From NCBI GenBank assembly GCA_001839685.1, contig MLAK01000560.1, positions 132,865-196,864 on the forward strand: a stretch of DNA of 64,000 nt. Direction: 5' to 3'. This document shows positions 51,000 to 60,058 of the stretch, one piece after another. Under the pieces are notes generated by a model. It was given only the letters and a program-made list of their open reading frames with translations, was not told where the DNA came from and searched no databases. A program made the translations under genes and the position numbers. The DNA comes from Tritrichomonas foetus. Its lineage: Eukaryota > Parabasalia > Tritrichomonadida > Tritrichomonadidae. Position 1 is the first letter of the stretch; each line of letters begins with the position of its first letter.

Positions 51000-53531
51000 T
51001 TACATTTTTGGAGTCACAATTCTAAATTGTGCCATCATATCATCAATCAGCTTCCTGTACGGTTTTCCAACTTCAGGCAAGTTCAAAACAGAAACTTTTG
51101 TTTTCTGATAAATTGCCAAAAATATTTGAACAAGTTCATACCTTGTACTTCCAATAGATTCTTTAAACATCGTATATAAAAGTGGTAAATATTTTTCAGA
51201 ACCTTCCAAAATCGAACTCGGACAATTCCAAATGCAGCGTGATAGCCCACAAATCACTTTTGGTTCAATATAATCTGCTTTTAAGAATAATAAAAGTCTA
51301 GGATCACCAAAATGAGTTGTACAAACCCTAACAAATTCTTCTTCATATTCAGAAACGATTCTTTGTGGTAATTGGGCAACAAACCGAATGAAAGTCTCAA
51401 ATAATTTAATACAATTATCATGTGGATAATTTACAAGTGCTGCAGAAAGTTTAGGAACGTCACATTTTGCACCACGAGCCATTTCATCTTCTATTATCAT
51501 TTTCAGTTCGCGTGGATCGTTTCCAACATCAACAATTCTATGTCCCATTGCTTTTTCGCTGATGTCAGAATTATTTTGTGCCTTCTTTAAGAAAGGAATG
51601 ATTCTTCTTCTTGTTTCAGGTTGTTGTCCACTTCCAAACTTTTGAACATTCTTCTTTTCTTTAATACAAATTAATGTAAAAAGTTCAGAACTGTCATGAT
51701 CAAAAGTTTGACGCTTTAGAAGCCTTGATAATATGTGAGAAACAATATTATAAGGTAAAACAATATCATCTCTAGTTTCATAAGCCTTAAGGATGAATAT
51801 TTCATAAGGTAATGGATGGGCATTCTTATCAACAATTTTAAGAGCTTTATCAATTAGTTCAGTTGGATCAGCTTCTAGGTACAAAACACTCAAAAATTGC
51901 TGGAATTGTGTATCCGCTTGCCAAATTTTGACAACCATTGAGTTCAAAGCAAATTGAACAATGGCGGATAAATGAGACCTTAAGACTTCAGGATGATGTA
52001 AAATGATTTCAGACAAAATAGGAGGGATTAAAAATGTTACTTTTTTATGTGGTGGAACGGCTGTTGTTAAAACACATTCAACAATTTGTGAAGGAGACTC
52101 TTTGAATCGAGTACTCATAGCTAAAGATTCTTTCAACATTTCTAAAAATGAAACTCGTTCAAGCCAAGTTGCACTTGAAAGATCGCGTGGTCGAACTGGA
52201 AGAGAAACACGAGGCGGCGGAATAATTTTACCTAATGGGCGGTTATTTAATGTCTCCAGTTTGGCTTGCTTCTCGAGTCTTAAAAATTCTTCGTTGGCTT
52301 CATCTTCAGTATGATTAAATTCATTCGAAGAATTCTTATTTGTTGATCTTTTTGATTTTAATTTTTTCGGTTTTGATTTAATGAAATTAATTAATGGTTC
52401 GTTTTGTTTTGATTTCATTTGAGAACTTTGGTATTGGTAGTCATCATAATAATCATCATCATCGAAGTATTGGTCATTTCTATCATATTGATTAGAATTT
52501 CTCAAAGAATTTTTAGACAATCGTTCTTTTGTCTCATAAATACTGCTGCGATTACTAATATTATTGTTATTACTAATATTATTATTAGTATTGCTGCTAT
52601 AATTATTAAAGTTATTTGATTTATTAGTAGCTTGTTTTTTTGCTTTCGCAATTGCTGAATAATTATTTTCAACATTGAAGTCAGTATTTTGTTGTTGTGC
52701 TTGTTCTTGCATAATCTTTCTTCTTTTTGCCATAGATGCATAACTTCTTGGTGATCCACTCAAAAGTTGATTATTTAGAGATTTGTTTCTATTGTTGGAG
52801 GTGCTTAGCTCATCTGCTGCTCTCCTTCGTTTAGATGCATTTTTTCTTGCAAGAGAAGAGTTGTCTTTTTGAGCAATGGCAATTTGGCGGGCATCTGATG
52901 CAAATAAAGCAGGATCGGTGATATCATAAGCCGCCGTTGAAATCAGTTTTTCCATTGCTTCAAACGAAATCCTTGTCACATTTATGGCAGCTCGAACTTG
53001 AGCGGGGTCGGCGTTGTCCAAAATTAATTTTGCGGCATTTTTAATTTGAGCCTTTGGATCGTCCAAAAGCTTGACGATTGGCGGGAGAGGGATTCTATCT
53101 GCGAATTCGATAAGAAGTTCGAGAATTTTGAGGCGAATTTCGGTCGATTTTCCATTCGATATAACTTCGTTGATATCCGGCCAAAAAACATCGGTTTCAG
53201 TAATCGTCATAATTTTTTTAAGGCAGCTGAGTGATAAATCGGCAATCTTTTTGTTGACAGATAAAACAGATAATAATAAACCTGGAATTGCAACATCTGG
53301 ACAAGAAATGATTTGGTCATATTCATCGAGAATTTGAGAAAGAAGGTTAAAGGAATGCGATCGTATTTTATAGTGTGTGTGCGTGAGGAGAGGTACCAAC
53401 GTATGATATAATCGATCAACGAACGAACCTTGTAAATCGTATTTTTGAAATAAATCTATCGCGGAAGAAAGGGCACGAAGAACATCTTGAATAACGTTGC
53501 TCGAGAGGTTCTCCAAGAGTTCTTTTTCCAT
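51000..53531 (-). CDS. HEAT/TOG-like repeat protein
   Basis: 843 residues in three parts. Residues about 1-225 are helical repeats of HEAT/TOG type (for example THYKIRSHSFNLLSQIL and AQIKNAAKLILD). Residues about 225-470 are low complexity, with Asn/Ser/Tyr runs (NNNISNNNN...) and basic patches (KPKKLKSKR). Residues about 470-840 are a second helical array starting ATWLERVSFLEMLKESL, which resembles the start of a TOG domain. Two TOG-like arrays with a basic linker suggest a microtubule-binding protein of the CLASP/TOGARAM type, useful to a flagellate with an axostyle. That call is inference: I see the layout, not a diagnostic motif. Alternative: another HEAT-repeat scaffold. Confidence 0.6.
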   Translation of the reverse strand: MEKELLENLSSNVIQDVLRALSSAIDLFQKYDLQGSFVDRLYHTLVPLLTHTHYKIRSHSFNLLSQILDEYDQIISCPDVAIPGLLLSVLSVNKKIADLSLSCLKKIMTITETDVFWPDINEVISNGKSTEIRLKILELLIEFADRIPLPPIVKLLDDPKAQIKNAAKLILDNADPAQVRAAINVTRISFEAMEKLISTAAYDITDPALFASDARQIAIAQKDNSSLARKNASKRRRAADELSTSNNRNKSLNNQLLSGSPRSYASMAKRRKIMQEQAQQQNTDFNVENNYSAIAKAKKQATNKSNNFNNYSSNTNNNISNNNNISNRSSIYETKERLSKNSLRNSNQYDRNDQYFDDDDYYDDYQYQSSQMKSKQNEPLINFIKSKPKKLKSKRSTNKNSSNEFNHTEDEANEEFLRLEKQAKLETLNNRPLGKIIPPPRVSLPVRPRDLSSATWLERVSFLEMLKESLAMSTRFKESPSQIVECVLTTAVPPHKKVTFLIPPILSEIILHHPEVLRSHLSAIVQFALNSMVVKIWQADTQFQQFLSVLYLEADPTELIDKALKIVDKNAHPLPYEIFILKAYETRDDIVLPYNIVSHILSRLLKRQTFDHDSSELFTLICIKEKKNVQKFGSGQQPETRRRIIPFLKKAQNNSDISEKAMGHRIVDVGNDPRELKMIIEDEMARGAKCDVPKLSAALVNYPHDNCIKLFETFIRFVAQLPQRIVSEYEEEFVRVCTTHFGDPRLLLFLKADYIEPKVICGLSRCIWNCPSSILEGSEKYLPLLYTMFKESIGSTRYELVQIFLAIYQKTKVSVLNLPEVGKPYRKLIDDMMAQFRIVTPKM

Positions 53532-53917
53532 TTGACCGTTTAATATAAGTAAGATTCAAAATTGTTGGACTTTTTTGTAAAGAATAGAAAAGAATTTGAT
53601 TTGAATCAACAGATTTGAATCAATCATTTTGATGCGAAATGCTCAAATAAAAGGAATTCAAAAGTGACATTTCTGGACTGACATATCATGTCGATTTCAC
53701 GAATCAAATGAGTGCTTTATTACTTTTTCTTCTCTCTAATTTGGAAAAATGAATGAAAGCAGTGAATCTATTGAATTTCGAATTTCTTCATGCTTTACAC
53801 TGCTGCTTATACTATCTACGTAAAATATAACAACATCAGATATATATAAAACAAATGTATTAATGAAATCATCAAAAGTGAAGAAAAACATGGAAATGAT
53901 AAAGTAAGGAAGGAAGA
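53532..53917. other. Divergent spacer
   Basis: About 390 bp between the HEAT/TOG-like and NXF-like starts. GGACTTTTTT near 53568 resembles the recurring motif. No gene is seen. Confidence 0.4.
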
Positions 53918-55039
53918 ATGAAATGTGAACTAAAAATCGAAATGTTATATAAAAAATCTAGTATGAGCGGAAATCTATATAACAACAGAAAGAAGCAATA
54001 TAAACCAAAAAACAATAATAATTATAATAACGATTCACAAAACCAATACGAAAATCAACAACAACAACAAATCCCAGTCGAGCAAAGTTTTGATCTATTT
54101 ATAACAAATTTCTCACTAAATAAGTCCCAAGATGCAATTTTAAGTGGACTGTCATCATTAGTTTTAAGAACATTTTATGCAATGCCAACATTTTCAAACC
54201 CAACTCCTATCGCAGGCGGCATAAAAATCACCGTGAAAAATTATCTTCAATTTGATGCTCTTCTTCAATTGAATGGCGCACTTGTTTATAATTACCCAAT
54301 TTGGATTATCAAATTTCCATCAATGGCTTTGAATGATTTGATGGGATTATTATTGCCAATCTTTTTAACATCCACATATGAAGGCTTTGTTGATTTAAGT
54401 AATTTTGCTACAAAAATTGCCACCGCTGGTGGTGATTCATCTATTGTTAATTTCAATAATCGTGATTTTGTTGAATTTTTACTTTTCAGACTTGGCGCAG
54501 AATCTTACGATAACCGTTTTTGGGTTTCTTCAATTATTTTAAGTAATAATAATATTCGAGCAATCTCCTGTTGGTCACCTTTTCTTCATTTTTTACCAAA
54601 TTTGAGATGCATTGTTTTAAATAATAATCCGCTCGAAGAAAATCCACAACTTCCTGACTTTCCTCACATTGTTATTGAATATAATGGACCTGTCACACAA
54701 ATGAACAATCAAAATCAGCAAAACTATCAGAATCAACAAAACTATCAAAATCAACAAAACTATCAAAATCAACAAAACTATCAAAATCAACAAAACTATC
54801 AAAATCAACAAAACTATCAAAATCAGCAAAACTATCAAAATCAGCAAAACTATGATAATTATGATAATCAAAATTATTCACAGAATAACCAAAATTATTC
54901 AGATAATTTCAATCAAGGTGGCATTCCAATGCCAACTGGATTTGGGCCAAATCAGACAAATATTCCAATGAGTGACTATCCAACAATTTCTGATCTCAAT
55001 AATATTGATATACCAACGGTTGAACCCACTTTTGAATAG
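53918..55039 (+). CDS. NXF/Mex67-like mRNA export protein with Q/N repeat tail
   Basis: 373 residues from the first ATG; the ATG at 53963 (MSGNLYNNRKK) is an equally good start. The layout follows NXF1/TAP/Mex67: basic N-terminus (NNRKKQYKPKNN), an RRM-like fold (about 45-125), then YEGFVDLSNF and a leucine-rich repeat block (about 145-265, with SSIILSNNNIRAI and LRCIVLNNNPLEENPQ). The NXF-like order RRM-LRR is clear, but the usual NTF2-like and UBA domains are missing. In their place is a Gln/Asn/Tyr tail with eight NQQNYQ repeats (54713-54856), then a Pro/Gly/Asn-rich end. A prion-like tail could drive condensate formation. The family call is moderate. Confidence 0.6.
   Translation: MKCELKIEMLYKKSSMSGNLYNNRKKQYKPKNNNNYNNDSQNQYENQQQQQIPVEQSFDLFITNFSLNKSQDAILSGLSSLVLRTFYAMPTFSNPTPIAGGIKITVKNYLQFDALLQLNGALVYNYPIWIIKFPSMALNDLMGLLLPIFLTSTYEGFVDLSNFATKIATAGGDSSIVNFNNRDFVEFLLFRLGAESYDNRFWVSSIILSNNNIRAISCWSPFLHFLPNLRCIVLNNNPLEENPQLPDFPHIVIEYNGPVTQMNNQNQQNYQNQQNYQNQQNYQNQQNYQNQQNYQNQQNYQNQQNYQNQQNYDNYDNQNYSQNNQNYSDNFNQGGIPMPTGFGPNQTNIPMSDYPTISDLNNIDIPTVEPTFE
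54713..54856 (+). repeat. 18-bp coding tandem repeat, eight units (NQQNYQ)
   Basis: Eight in-frame copies of AATCAACAAAACTATCAA, differing only at CAG/CAA wobble sites and the last codon. It encodes a Gln/Asn/Tyr tail of the NXF-like protein. Units 2-6 are identical in DNA, so expansion is recent. Confidence 0.95.
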
Positions 55040-55491
55040 TAACAATGTTTTTTATTTTTATTTCTTTTATCTTTTTTATTTGATTTTTAAAGTTGTAATA
55101 AAAATAATATATCTTTTCATTTTTCCCCTCTTTATTTATGTTTGACTTAGACATTTTGTTATTCAACTGATTCTAGAAAAGTTTTAACACTTGTGATGGA
55201 TCAGAATTTCTAAAGAGAAAATAGCTTCAGTAGCTGTATCTCAAAGTGGCCTGTTTCCTGGATAAGCTTTGCTCATTGAAGAATCTAATCATCCTTCAAA
55301 TCTTCATAAATAGAAAAAATCACTCACTTTTTTGAAAGGATTGACATTTTATTCGTGAAAATGTGAAATGGAACAATCAATCACTTTACCCATCAACCCT
55401 TTGCTAAAAATTTTAATATACTTACCAATAAAATGTTAATTACAATTTAAAATATTTTTTGATATACTTTAGATAAAATATATAAATTATA
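55040..55491. other. Convergent spacer before mariner
   Basis: About 450 bp from the NXF-like stop to the mariner's left end. No gene is seen. Confidence 0.5.
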
Positions 55492-55518
55492 GGGTGTCCG
55501 GTAATGTGATGTCACTAA
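55492..55518. repeat. Mariner left terminal inverted repeat
   Basis: GGGTGTCCGG, variable bases, then GTGATGTCACTA. Matches the right end at 56751-56777 on the other strand apart from the variable bases. Confidence 0.88.
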
Positions 55519-55565
55519 GTATAATAAAGTCATTTCTAATAAGTCATTTTTTATTGATAAGTATT

Positions 55566-56576
55566 TCAAAATATGTAGTCTCCATTGGCATCAATAACTT
55601 TTTTCAGTCTATTTTGCCATTCTGCAAAAACTGAAAACAAAGTTTCCGATGGAATTTCATTGAAAATTTGGACTATTGTTTGAATCAAATGGCTTGGTGA
55701 TTCAAAAACAATTCCTTTAACTTTTTCTTTAATAGTTCCAAATAAAAAAAAGTCGCTAGGCGCCAAATCAGGTGAATATGCCGGATGTGGAACTGATTCT
55801 AGTGAGTTTTCATTTATATATTTTTTGACAATTTTTGCCACATGAGGCTTTGCATTGTCATAATGAACAAATAATTTTTTATAATTATTCGAGTTTTTAA
55901 ACTCAACAATTTTTGACATAATGGCTGTAATATAATATGCAGCATTAAACTTTTCATTTGGCGGCAAAACATCAATATGAATTATCCCATGAGGGTTCCA
56001 AAATACAGTCACCATAAATTTAGTGATCTGAAACCCTGGATTTTGAATAGTTGGGATTACTGAGTTTTCAGGAATCCATTGTGTATTGAAATCAGTCTTG
56101 GAATAAAACCAAGACTCATCTCCTGTTATTAAAAAGGTGAAATTAGTTTTTTGTTCTGCATTCAAAATTTTAAGAAGTTTTTTTGCCAATAAAACTCTAT
56201 TGGCCTTTTGATTTTCTGTTAGAATATGTGGCACCCATCGAAGATGCACATGTTTATACATTAATTTTGATGTTAAACGATCATAAATTGTCGATTTTGG
56301 TTCACCTAAAACATTAGCAATATATCGACACGATGAATGTGGAAATTCGGTTAAAACATCTAAAATTTTCCAGTCAAGAATATCATAACTTTGGCACTTT
56401 TTCTCTTTTTTCACAGGCTGTGTGTTTTGACTTCTGTTCAGTTCTGCCATGAATCGGTAGATTTGTCTTTGAGACAAACATTTTTCTTTCAAGACACTCT
56501 TCATTTCTTCATATATTTCTTTGCCCCTTTTTCCTTCAAGCTGCAGAAAAGTTATGATTGAATGTTGATCAATCAT
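55566..56576 (-). CDS. Mariner transposase, apparently intact
   Basis: This 336-residue transposase has no frameshift or stop. Residues about 5-45 and 65-105 are two helix-turn-helix DNA-binding modules (QRQIYRFMAEL; GEPKSTIYDRL). The linker motif WVPHIL is at 114-119. The catalytic triad is Asp153 (TGDESWF), Asp240 (HYDNAKPH) and Asp275 (SPDLAPSD), with 34 residues between the last two: the D,D34D signature of mariner. YSPDLAPSD also matches. It should be able to cut and paste mariner ends. The length is normal for the family (about 345). Both ends of the element are present, so it may be mobile; that needs no other element gene. Confidence 0.96.
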   Translation of the reverse strand: MIDQHSIITFLQLEGKRGKEIYEEMKSVLKEKCLSQRQIYRFMAELNRSQNTQPVKKEKKCQSYDILDWKILDVLTEFPHSSCRYIANVLGEPKSTIYDRLTSKLMYKHVHLRWVPHILTENQKANRVLLAKKLLKILNAEQKTNFTFLITGDESWFYSKTDFNTQWIPENSVIPTIQNPGFQITKFMVTVFWNPHGIIHIDVLPPNEKFNAAYYITAIMSKIVEFKNSNNYKKLFVHYDNAKPHVAKIVKKYINENSLESVPHPAYSPDLAPSDFFLFGTIKEKVKGIVFESPSHLIQTIVQIFNEIPSETLFSVFAEWQNRLKKVIDANGDYIF

Positions 56577-56750
56577 TTTTTAATAAACGTGCATCGTGTA
56601 CGTTTATAAACTATTCTTTTTTTTTATGAAAAAGATTCTTTATCTCTATTTTCAGTCAAGAGAAAAAAAAATTGTTTTCAAAATTTTTATGTTAACATTG
56701 CATAGTTTATTATTTATAAATATAATGTATTGATTTCACTTCTAATGTGG

Positions 56751-56777
56751 GTAGTGACATCACGCCTCCGGACACCC
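56751..56777. repeat. Mariner right terminal inverted repeat
   Basis: TAGTGACATCAC, five variable bases, then CCGGACACCC, followed by TA. Pairs with the left end at 55492-55518. Confidence 0.88.
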
Positions 56778-56894
56778 TATATATTACCTTGTTATCCTAA
56801 TTAATTCTTAAATTAAATGAAATGGATTCGTAAAAATGAAATCAGATAGAAAATGATCTAAGAGTATCTAAATGAGTACATAACAAACATTTAT

Positions 56895-58820
56895 TTATAT
56901 ATTTAGCTGTAGTTTCACTTCATTTATCTTTTCAGCTAATTTATTTCTCCGCGTTTGAAGCAAATCTGTATATTTCCTCCTTTTCAAAATGAGATCATCC
57001 TCATATTGCTTCTTTAGAATATCAGCGACACCATAAACAGAACTTTCAACATTGGCAAGTTGGGAATCAAGTTGATTTATCATCAATTCTGGATGATTAC
57101 ATTCAAAAACATCATGATTCAAAAATTCTTTAAATGATTGATAATCATTTTCATATTGTTTTGAAATTTCAAGTGCTTGTTCCCACATTTGTAAGGCATC
57201 TTTTAATCTGGCTCCTTCTTCTGGATTCTCTGAATATTTCAATACTAGTCCTAGTTTCTGTTGAATTGAAAATCCTAACTCATCCCAAACTTTGCTTAAT
57301 TTTGCATGTGTATTTGCTGCATTTTCATCTGATTGTTGATCAGTTGGAAGACTAAACTTCTGAACATATGCAATAATATCTATCTGTCTTTGTGCACCAT
57401 CATAACTTAAAGTTGAAAAGTCGGCCATTGGTAACGGCATTGGAGCAATAGAAGTATTTTTATTAGAGTTTTTATTTGGCCGGGCCGTTGTATGAGACGA
57501 TTTTACATCGGCAGTATTCCAGATATCATTCATTAAATTAACACCTTCATTATCAACAATAGTTGCATTTGGATCTTTCGATTCATATTCGAACGGTTGT
57601 GGAATTGTTGATGAGTCAAGTGGTTGTTTATCATAAGAAAGAGAGTCAACAATATCTTGCATTTCTCCAAGAGTGTTGTAAAATTTTCCTGGACGGTTTT
57701 TACAAAGTGGATCATTATACTGCCAAAATTGTGCAATTATTTCACTACGTGTCATAACAGGTGGTCTGCTTCGTTTTGATGTCAATGATGCATCATGTTT
57801 AGTACGAGTGAATGGTTTGGTGATAATGTTTGGAGTATTTCTGATTTTCTTTTTTTCTGTTTCGCGTGGTGTATCTGAGCTTGCTGGTCGTTGATGTTCC
57901 ATGATTGTGTCTTGCACATCGATTTGATTTTTGATTTGGGTTGGCAAAAACGACAATAAATGTCTTAATTCCTTCTTTTGTTTAGTGAAAGCTTCATTTG
58001 TTGCGTCATTAAGATTATATCGATAACAAGCAGGTAAATTTGTAGCACTTTCAGCAACTTGAGCTAAAATTCTTTGATCAACTTCTTGTTGTTTAATTTT
58101 TTGTTGTGCTGTTAAAACAGGGCTTGCTTCTTTCTTTTCGGGTGCTGGTAAAATTGAAGCAAACTCAGTTTTTAATTCATTTGATAATTTTGAAATATCC
58201 AATCTTTTTGCATGAATCAATTGAGTTATAATTTTGACTCTCGATTCTTTTGTTTTTGTAACAAAATGTGTCATTGCCTGCCTTTGTTCTTTTATTGACT
58301 TTTTCTTAACTTCCAAGAATCCATTATGTTTCATCACACGAACAAGAGTTGCAACAGATTCAATAAATGATGTTATTGCTTGAGCTTGAAATAATGGTGC
58401 AATATATGGTAATGATTGTATTGAATTCAAGGCTTTTACAACAGTTTTGGATTCGAACCAGAATTTTTGATAGCTTTCCGCTTCGAACAATTTGCTCAGC
58501 ATAATTGAAGGGTCTGTCTCTATTTGTTTCGCTTTTTCTTTCACTGTTTGGCGCAAAAGTCGAGTTCGAAATAATGGATTCGATACTAAAGACATATCTG
58601 TATCGTTCACAAAGCCTTTTTTCTTTTCGTGCGTTAAATAATCTTCTGCATTCTGAATGGCATCCGTTGTAGATGGAACTGGCTTCACGTCAACTTCAAC
58701 GCCTAGCGTTTTTGGAGGACCATACATGACGGTCATGAAATCTTGAGATCGCGGACTCAATTTGGGTTTAACGTCGAGATAATTGTCAAAATCGAGGAGA
58801 GCTGCATATCTTTCGTCCAT
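56895..58820 (-). CDS. CCDC87-like protein (paralogue of the gene at 27162-29366)
   Basis: 641 residues. It shares the block order of the other gene: N-terminal LDFDNYLDVKPKL, a helical region (about 120-230, with FWFESKTVVKALN...), IITKPFTR, a short aromatic block (IAQFWQYNDPL), and a C-terminal helical domain with VWDELGFS and LKYSENPEEG then a Trp-centred helix. The end is EIxLKRRKYTDLLQTRRNKL-like in both. That domain resembles metazoan CCDC87 (from memory). Compared with its paralogue it lacks the Asn-rich insertions and is about 90 residues shorter. Two copies 30 kb apart suggest a small family. A flagellar role is inferred from the CCDC87 link only. Confidence 0.75.
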   Translation of the reverse strand: MDERYAALLDFDNYLDVKPKLSPRSQDFMTVMYGPPKTLGVEVDVKPVPSTTDAIQNAEDYLTHEKKKGFVNDTDMSLVSNPLFRTRLLRQTVKEKAKQIETDPSIMLSKLFEAESYQKFWFESKTVVKALNSIQSLPYIAPLFQAQAITSFIESVATLVRVMKHNGFLEVKKKSIKEQRQAMTHFVTKTKESRVKIITQLIHAKRLDISKLSNELKTEFASILPAPEKKEASPVLTAQQKIKQQEVDQRILAQVAESATNLPACYRYNLNDATNEAFTKQKKELRHLLSFLPTQIKNQIDVQDTIMEHQRPASSDTPRETEKKKIRNTPNIITKPFTRTKHDASLTSKRSRPPVMTRSEIIAQFWQYNDPLCKNRPGKFYNTLGEMQDIVDSLSYDKQPLDSSTIPQPFEYESKDPNATIVDNEGVNLMNDIWNTADVKSSHTTARPNKNSNKNTSIAPMPLPMADFSTLSYDGAQRQIDIIAYVQKFSLPTDQQSDENAANTHAKLSKVWDELGFSIQQKLGLVLKYSENPEEGARLKDALQMWEQALEISKQYENDYQSFKEFLNHDVFECNHPELMINQLDSQLANVESSVYGVADILKKQYEDDLILKRRKYTDLLQTRRNKLAEKINEVKLQLNI

Positions 58821-59259
58821 GAATTTGTTAAAAATATTTTTGCAAAAATTGCGTCAAATGGAAAATCTGGAATTGAATGGTGTTTTTCAAATAAAGACCA
58901 AATAATATTAGAAAATTCAGAAACCCAAAGATAAATTCCAGAAATTTTGAAAGGTTTTATTCGATTTTTCCATTGAAAATTTTGTACGTTATTTGAAGTT
59001 AATGACCAAATAGAATTTCAATTTTTGCCACCTTCTGACGTTATAAAAGAGCTTATTCGAAGCATTTTGTCTACTGGAAATCACTTGATGATTCCCTCAA
59101 TAAGTTTTTATTGCTTTTTCAGGGTCAAGTATGCTATTTTTTGAACCAATTTGTGATTTGAATTGAGATGGATGTTTGTATGTGAAGTGACTATTTAATT
59201 ATAGAAAAGGTTTAAATACGATTTACGTTTAAAAATTACTAAATAATAAAATCTGGAGG
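58821..59259. promoter_or_regulatory. Divergent promoter region with two GACCAAATA elements
   Basis: About 440 bp between divergent genes. GACCAAATA occurs at 58896-58904 and 59004-59012 on the plus strand. This motif also occurs before other genes in the window. The role is inferred. Confidence 0.4.
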
Positions 59260-59673
59260 ATGAATCGCCCAACACAAGTCGCAATGCCTTTTTCAACAAA
59301 ACTTATCGAGCAGCATCTCAGAGAAATGGAACGATCTATTTTGGATTGTGAAGAAGATGAAGACGACCAAATTTTTGATGAAGTCGAGCCAAAGTTAAAC
59401 TTAAATCCAAAGAAACAAATTTGTCGCGACCTCCCACCAATTGAAGTTAAGGCCCCACCTCCAGTTCAGCCAATCAAGCGAAAACCATTTAATTTAAAGA
59501 AAAAGAAAACCACACCAAAAATTGTCGATATCGAATTCCAATACGACTTTGTTCCTGTTAGACTTGAAGCTCCACCATACGAAATTCCAACTGACTACGG
59601 GTATGATTACATGACAGAACAACTTCTCGATCTTGCTTATCAATTCTCAAGGCTAACAATCCCAGAGATATGA
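59260..59673 (+). CDS. Small hypothetical protein
   Basis: 137 residues. It has an acidic segment near 30-45 (CEEDEDDQIFDEVEP), a Pro/Lys-rich basic middle (about 62-88, KAPPPVQPIKRK...KKKK) and an aromatic, Tyr-rich C-terminal part (YDFVPVRLEAPPYEIPTDYG) ending in a helix. No family is recognised. Codon use and composition match the real genes. The sequence is probably partly disordered and could act as a short adaptor. It lies divergent from a CCDC87-like gene and 385 bp before the VPS13 gene. Confidence 0.75.
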   Translation: MNRPTQVAMPFSTKLIEQHLREMERSILDCEEDEDDQIFDEVEPKLNLNPKKQICRDLPPIEVKAPPPVQPIKRKPFNLKKKKTTPKIVDIEFQYDFVPVRLEAPPYEIPTDYGYDYMTEQLLDLAYQFSRLTIPEI

Positions 59674-60058
59674 TTTTTTATGTGATATTATTTTTGATTA
59701 ATAAAATATATAATTTATGATTCAGGTCATTTTTTAATATCATCAAATTCCATTTTTTATTTTAGAATCATCAAATTTTTGTTTTATTCATTAATACTCA
59801 TATTCTACTAAGAAAAGAAAATGCAGTTATTGCACTCTTAGCGAATTTGCAAGACTAAATGACTTCATTTTGTTAGTATTGAAATGAGTGATTCAACGAT
59901 GATTTTTCTCACAAATTGTTGATTGAATTTTGTTTCATTTTGAATGTTTTATTTAATTGTGTGATTTAGATATCAATTTTTACGATCATGAAAATTTGTT
60001 ACCTTGATTGAATTTTGAAAAGTTTATTATTTTATGGAAATAATAATTTCGAGAAACC
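59674..60058. other. AT-rich spacer
   Basis: 385 bp, no gene. The VPS13 start has no clear initiator-like element nearby. Confidence 0.45.

Larger units (their letters stand above)
55492..56777 (-). mobile_element. Intact mariner (D,D34D) element
   Basis: 1286 bp with terminal inverted repeats. The left end begins GGGTGTCCGG and shares GTGATGTCACTA after a 5-base divergent segment with the reverse complement of the right end. It is flanked by TA on each side (55490-55491 and 56778-56779), the mariner target duplication. It carries one complete transposase frame. It sits in a 3'-to-3' spacer, so no neighbouring gene is broken. Size and structure match the single mariner family reported in Trichomonas. 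Confidence 0.95.

Noticed and set aside
54617..54881. Leu/Ile and Phe/Asp repeat frames antisense to the NXF-like tail
   Set aside because: Produced by the 18-bp coding repeat read backwards.
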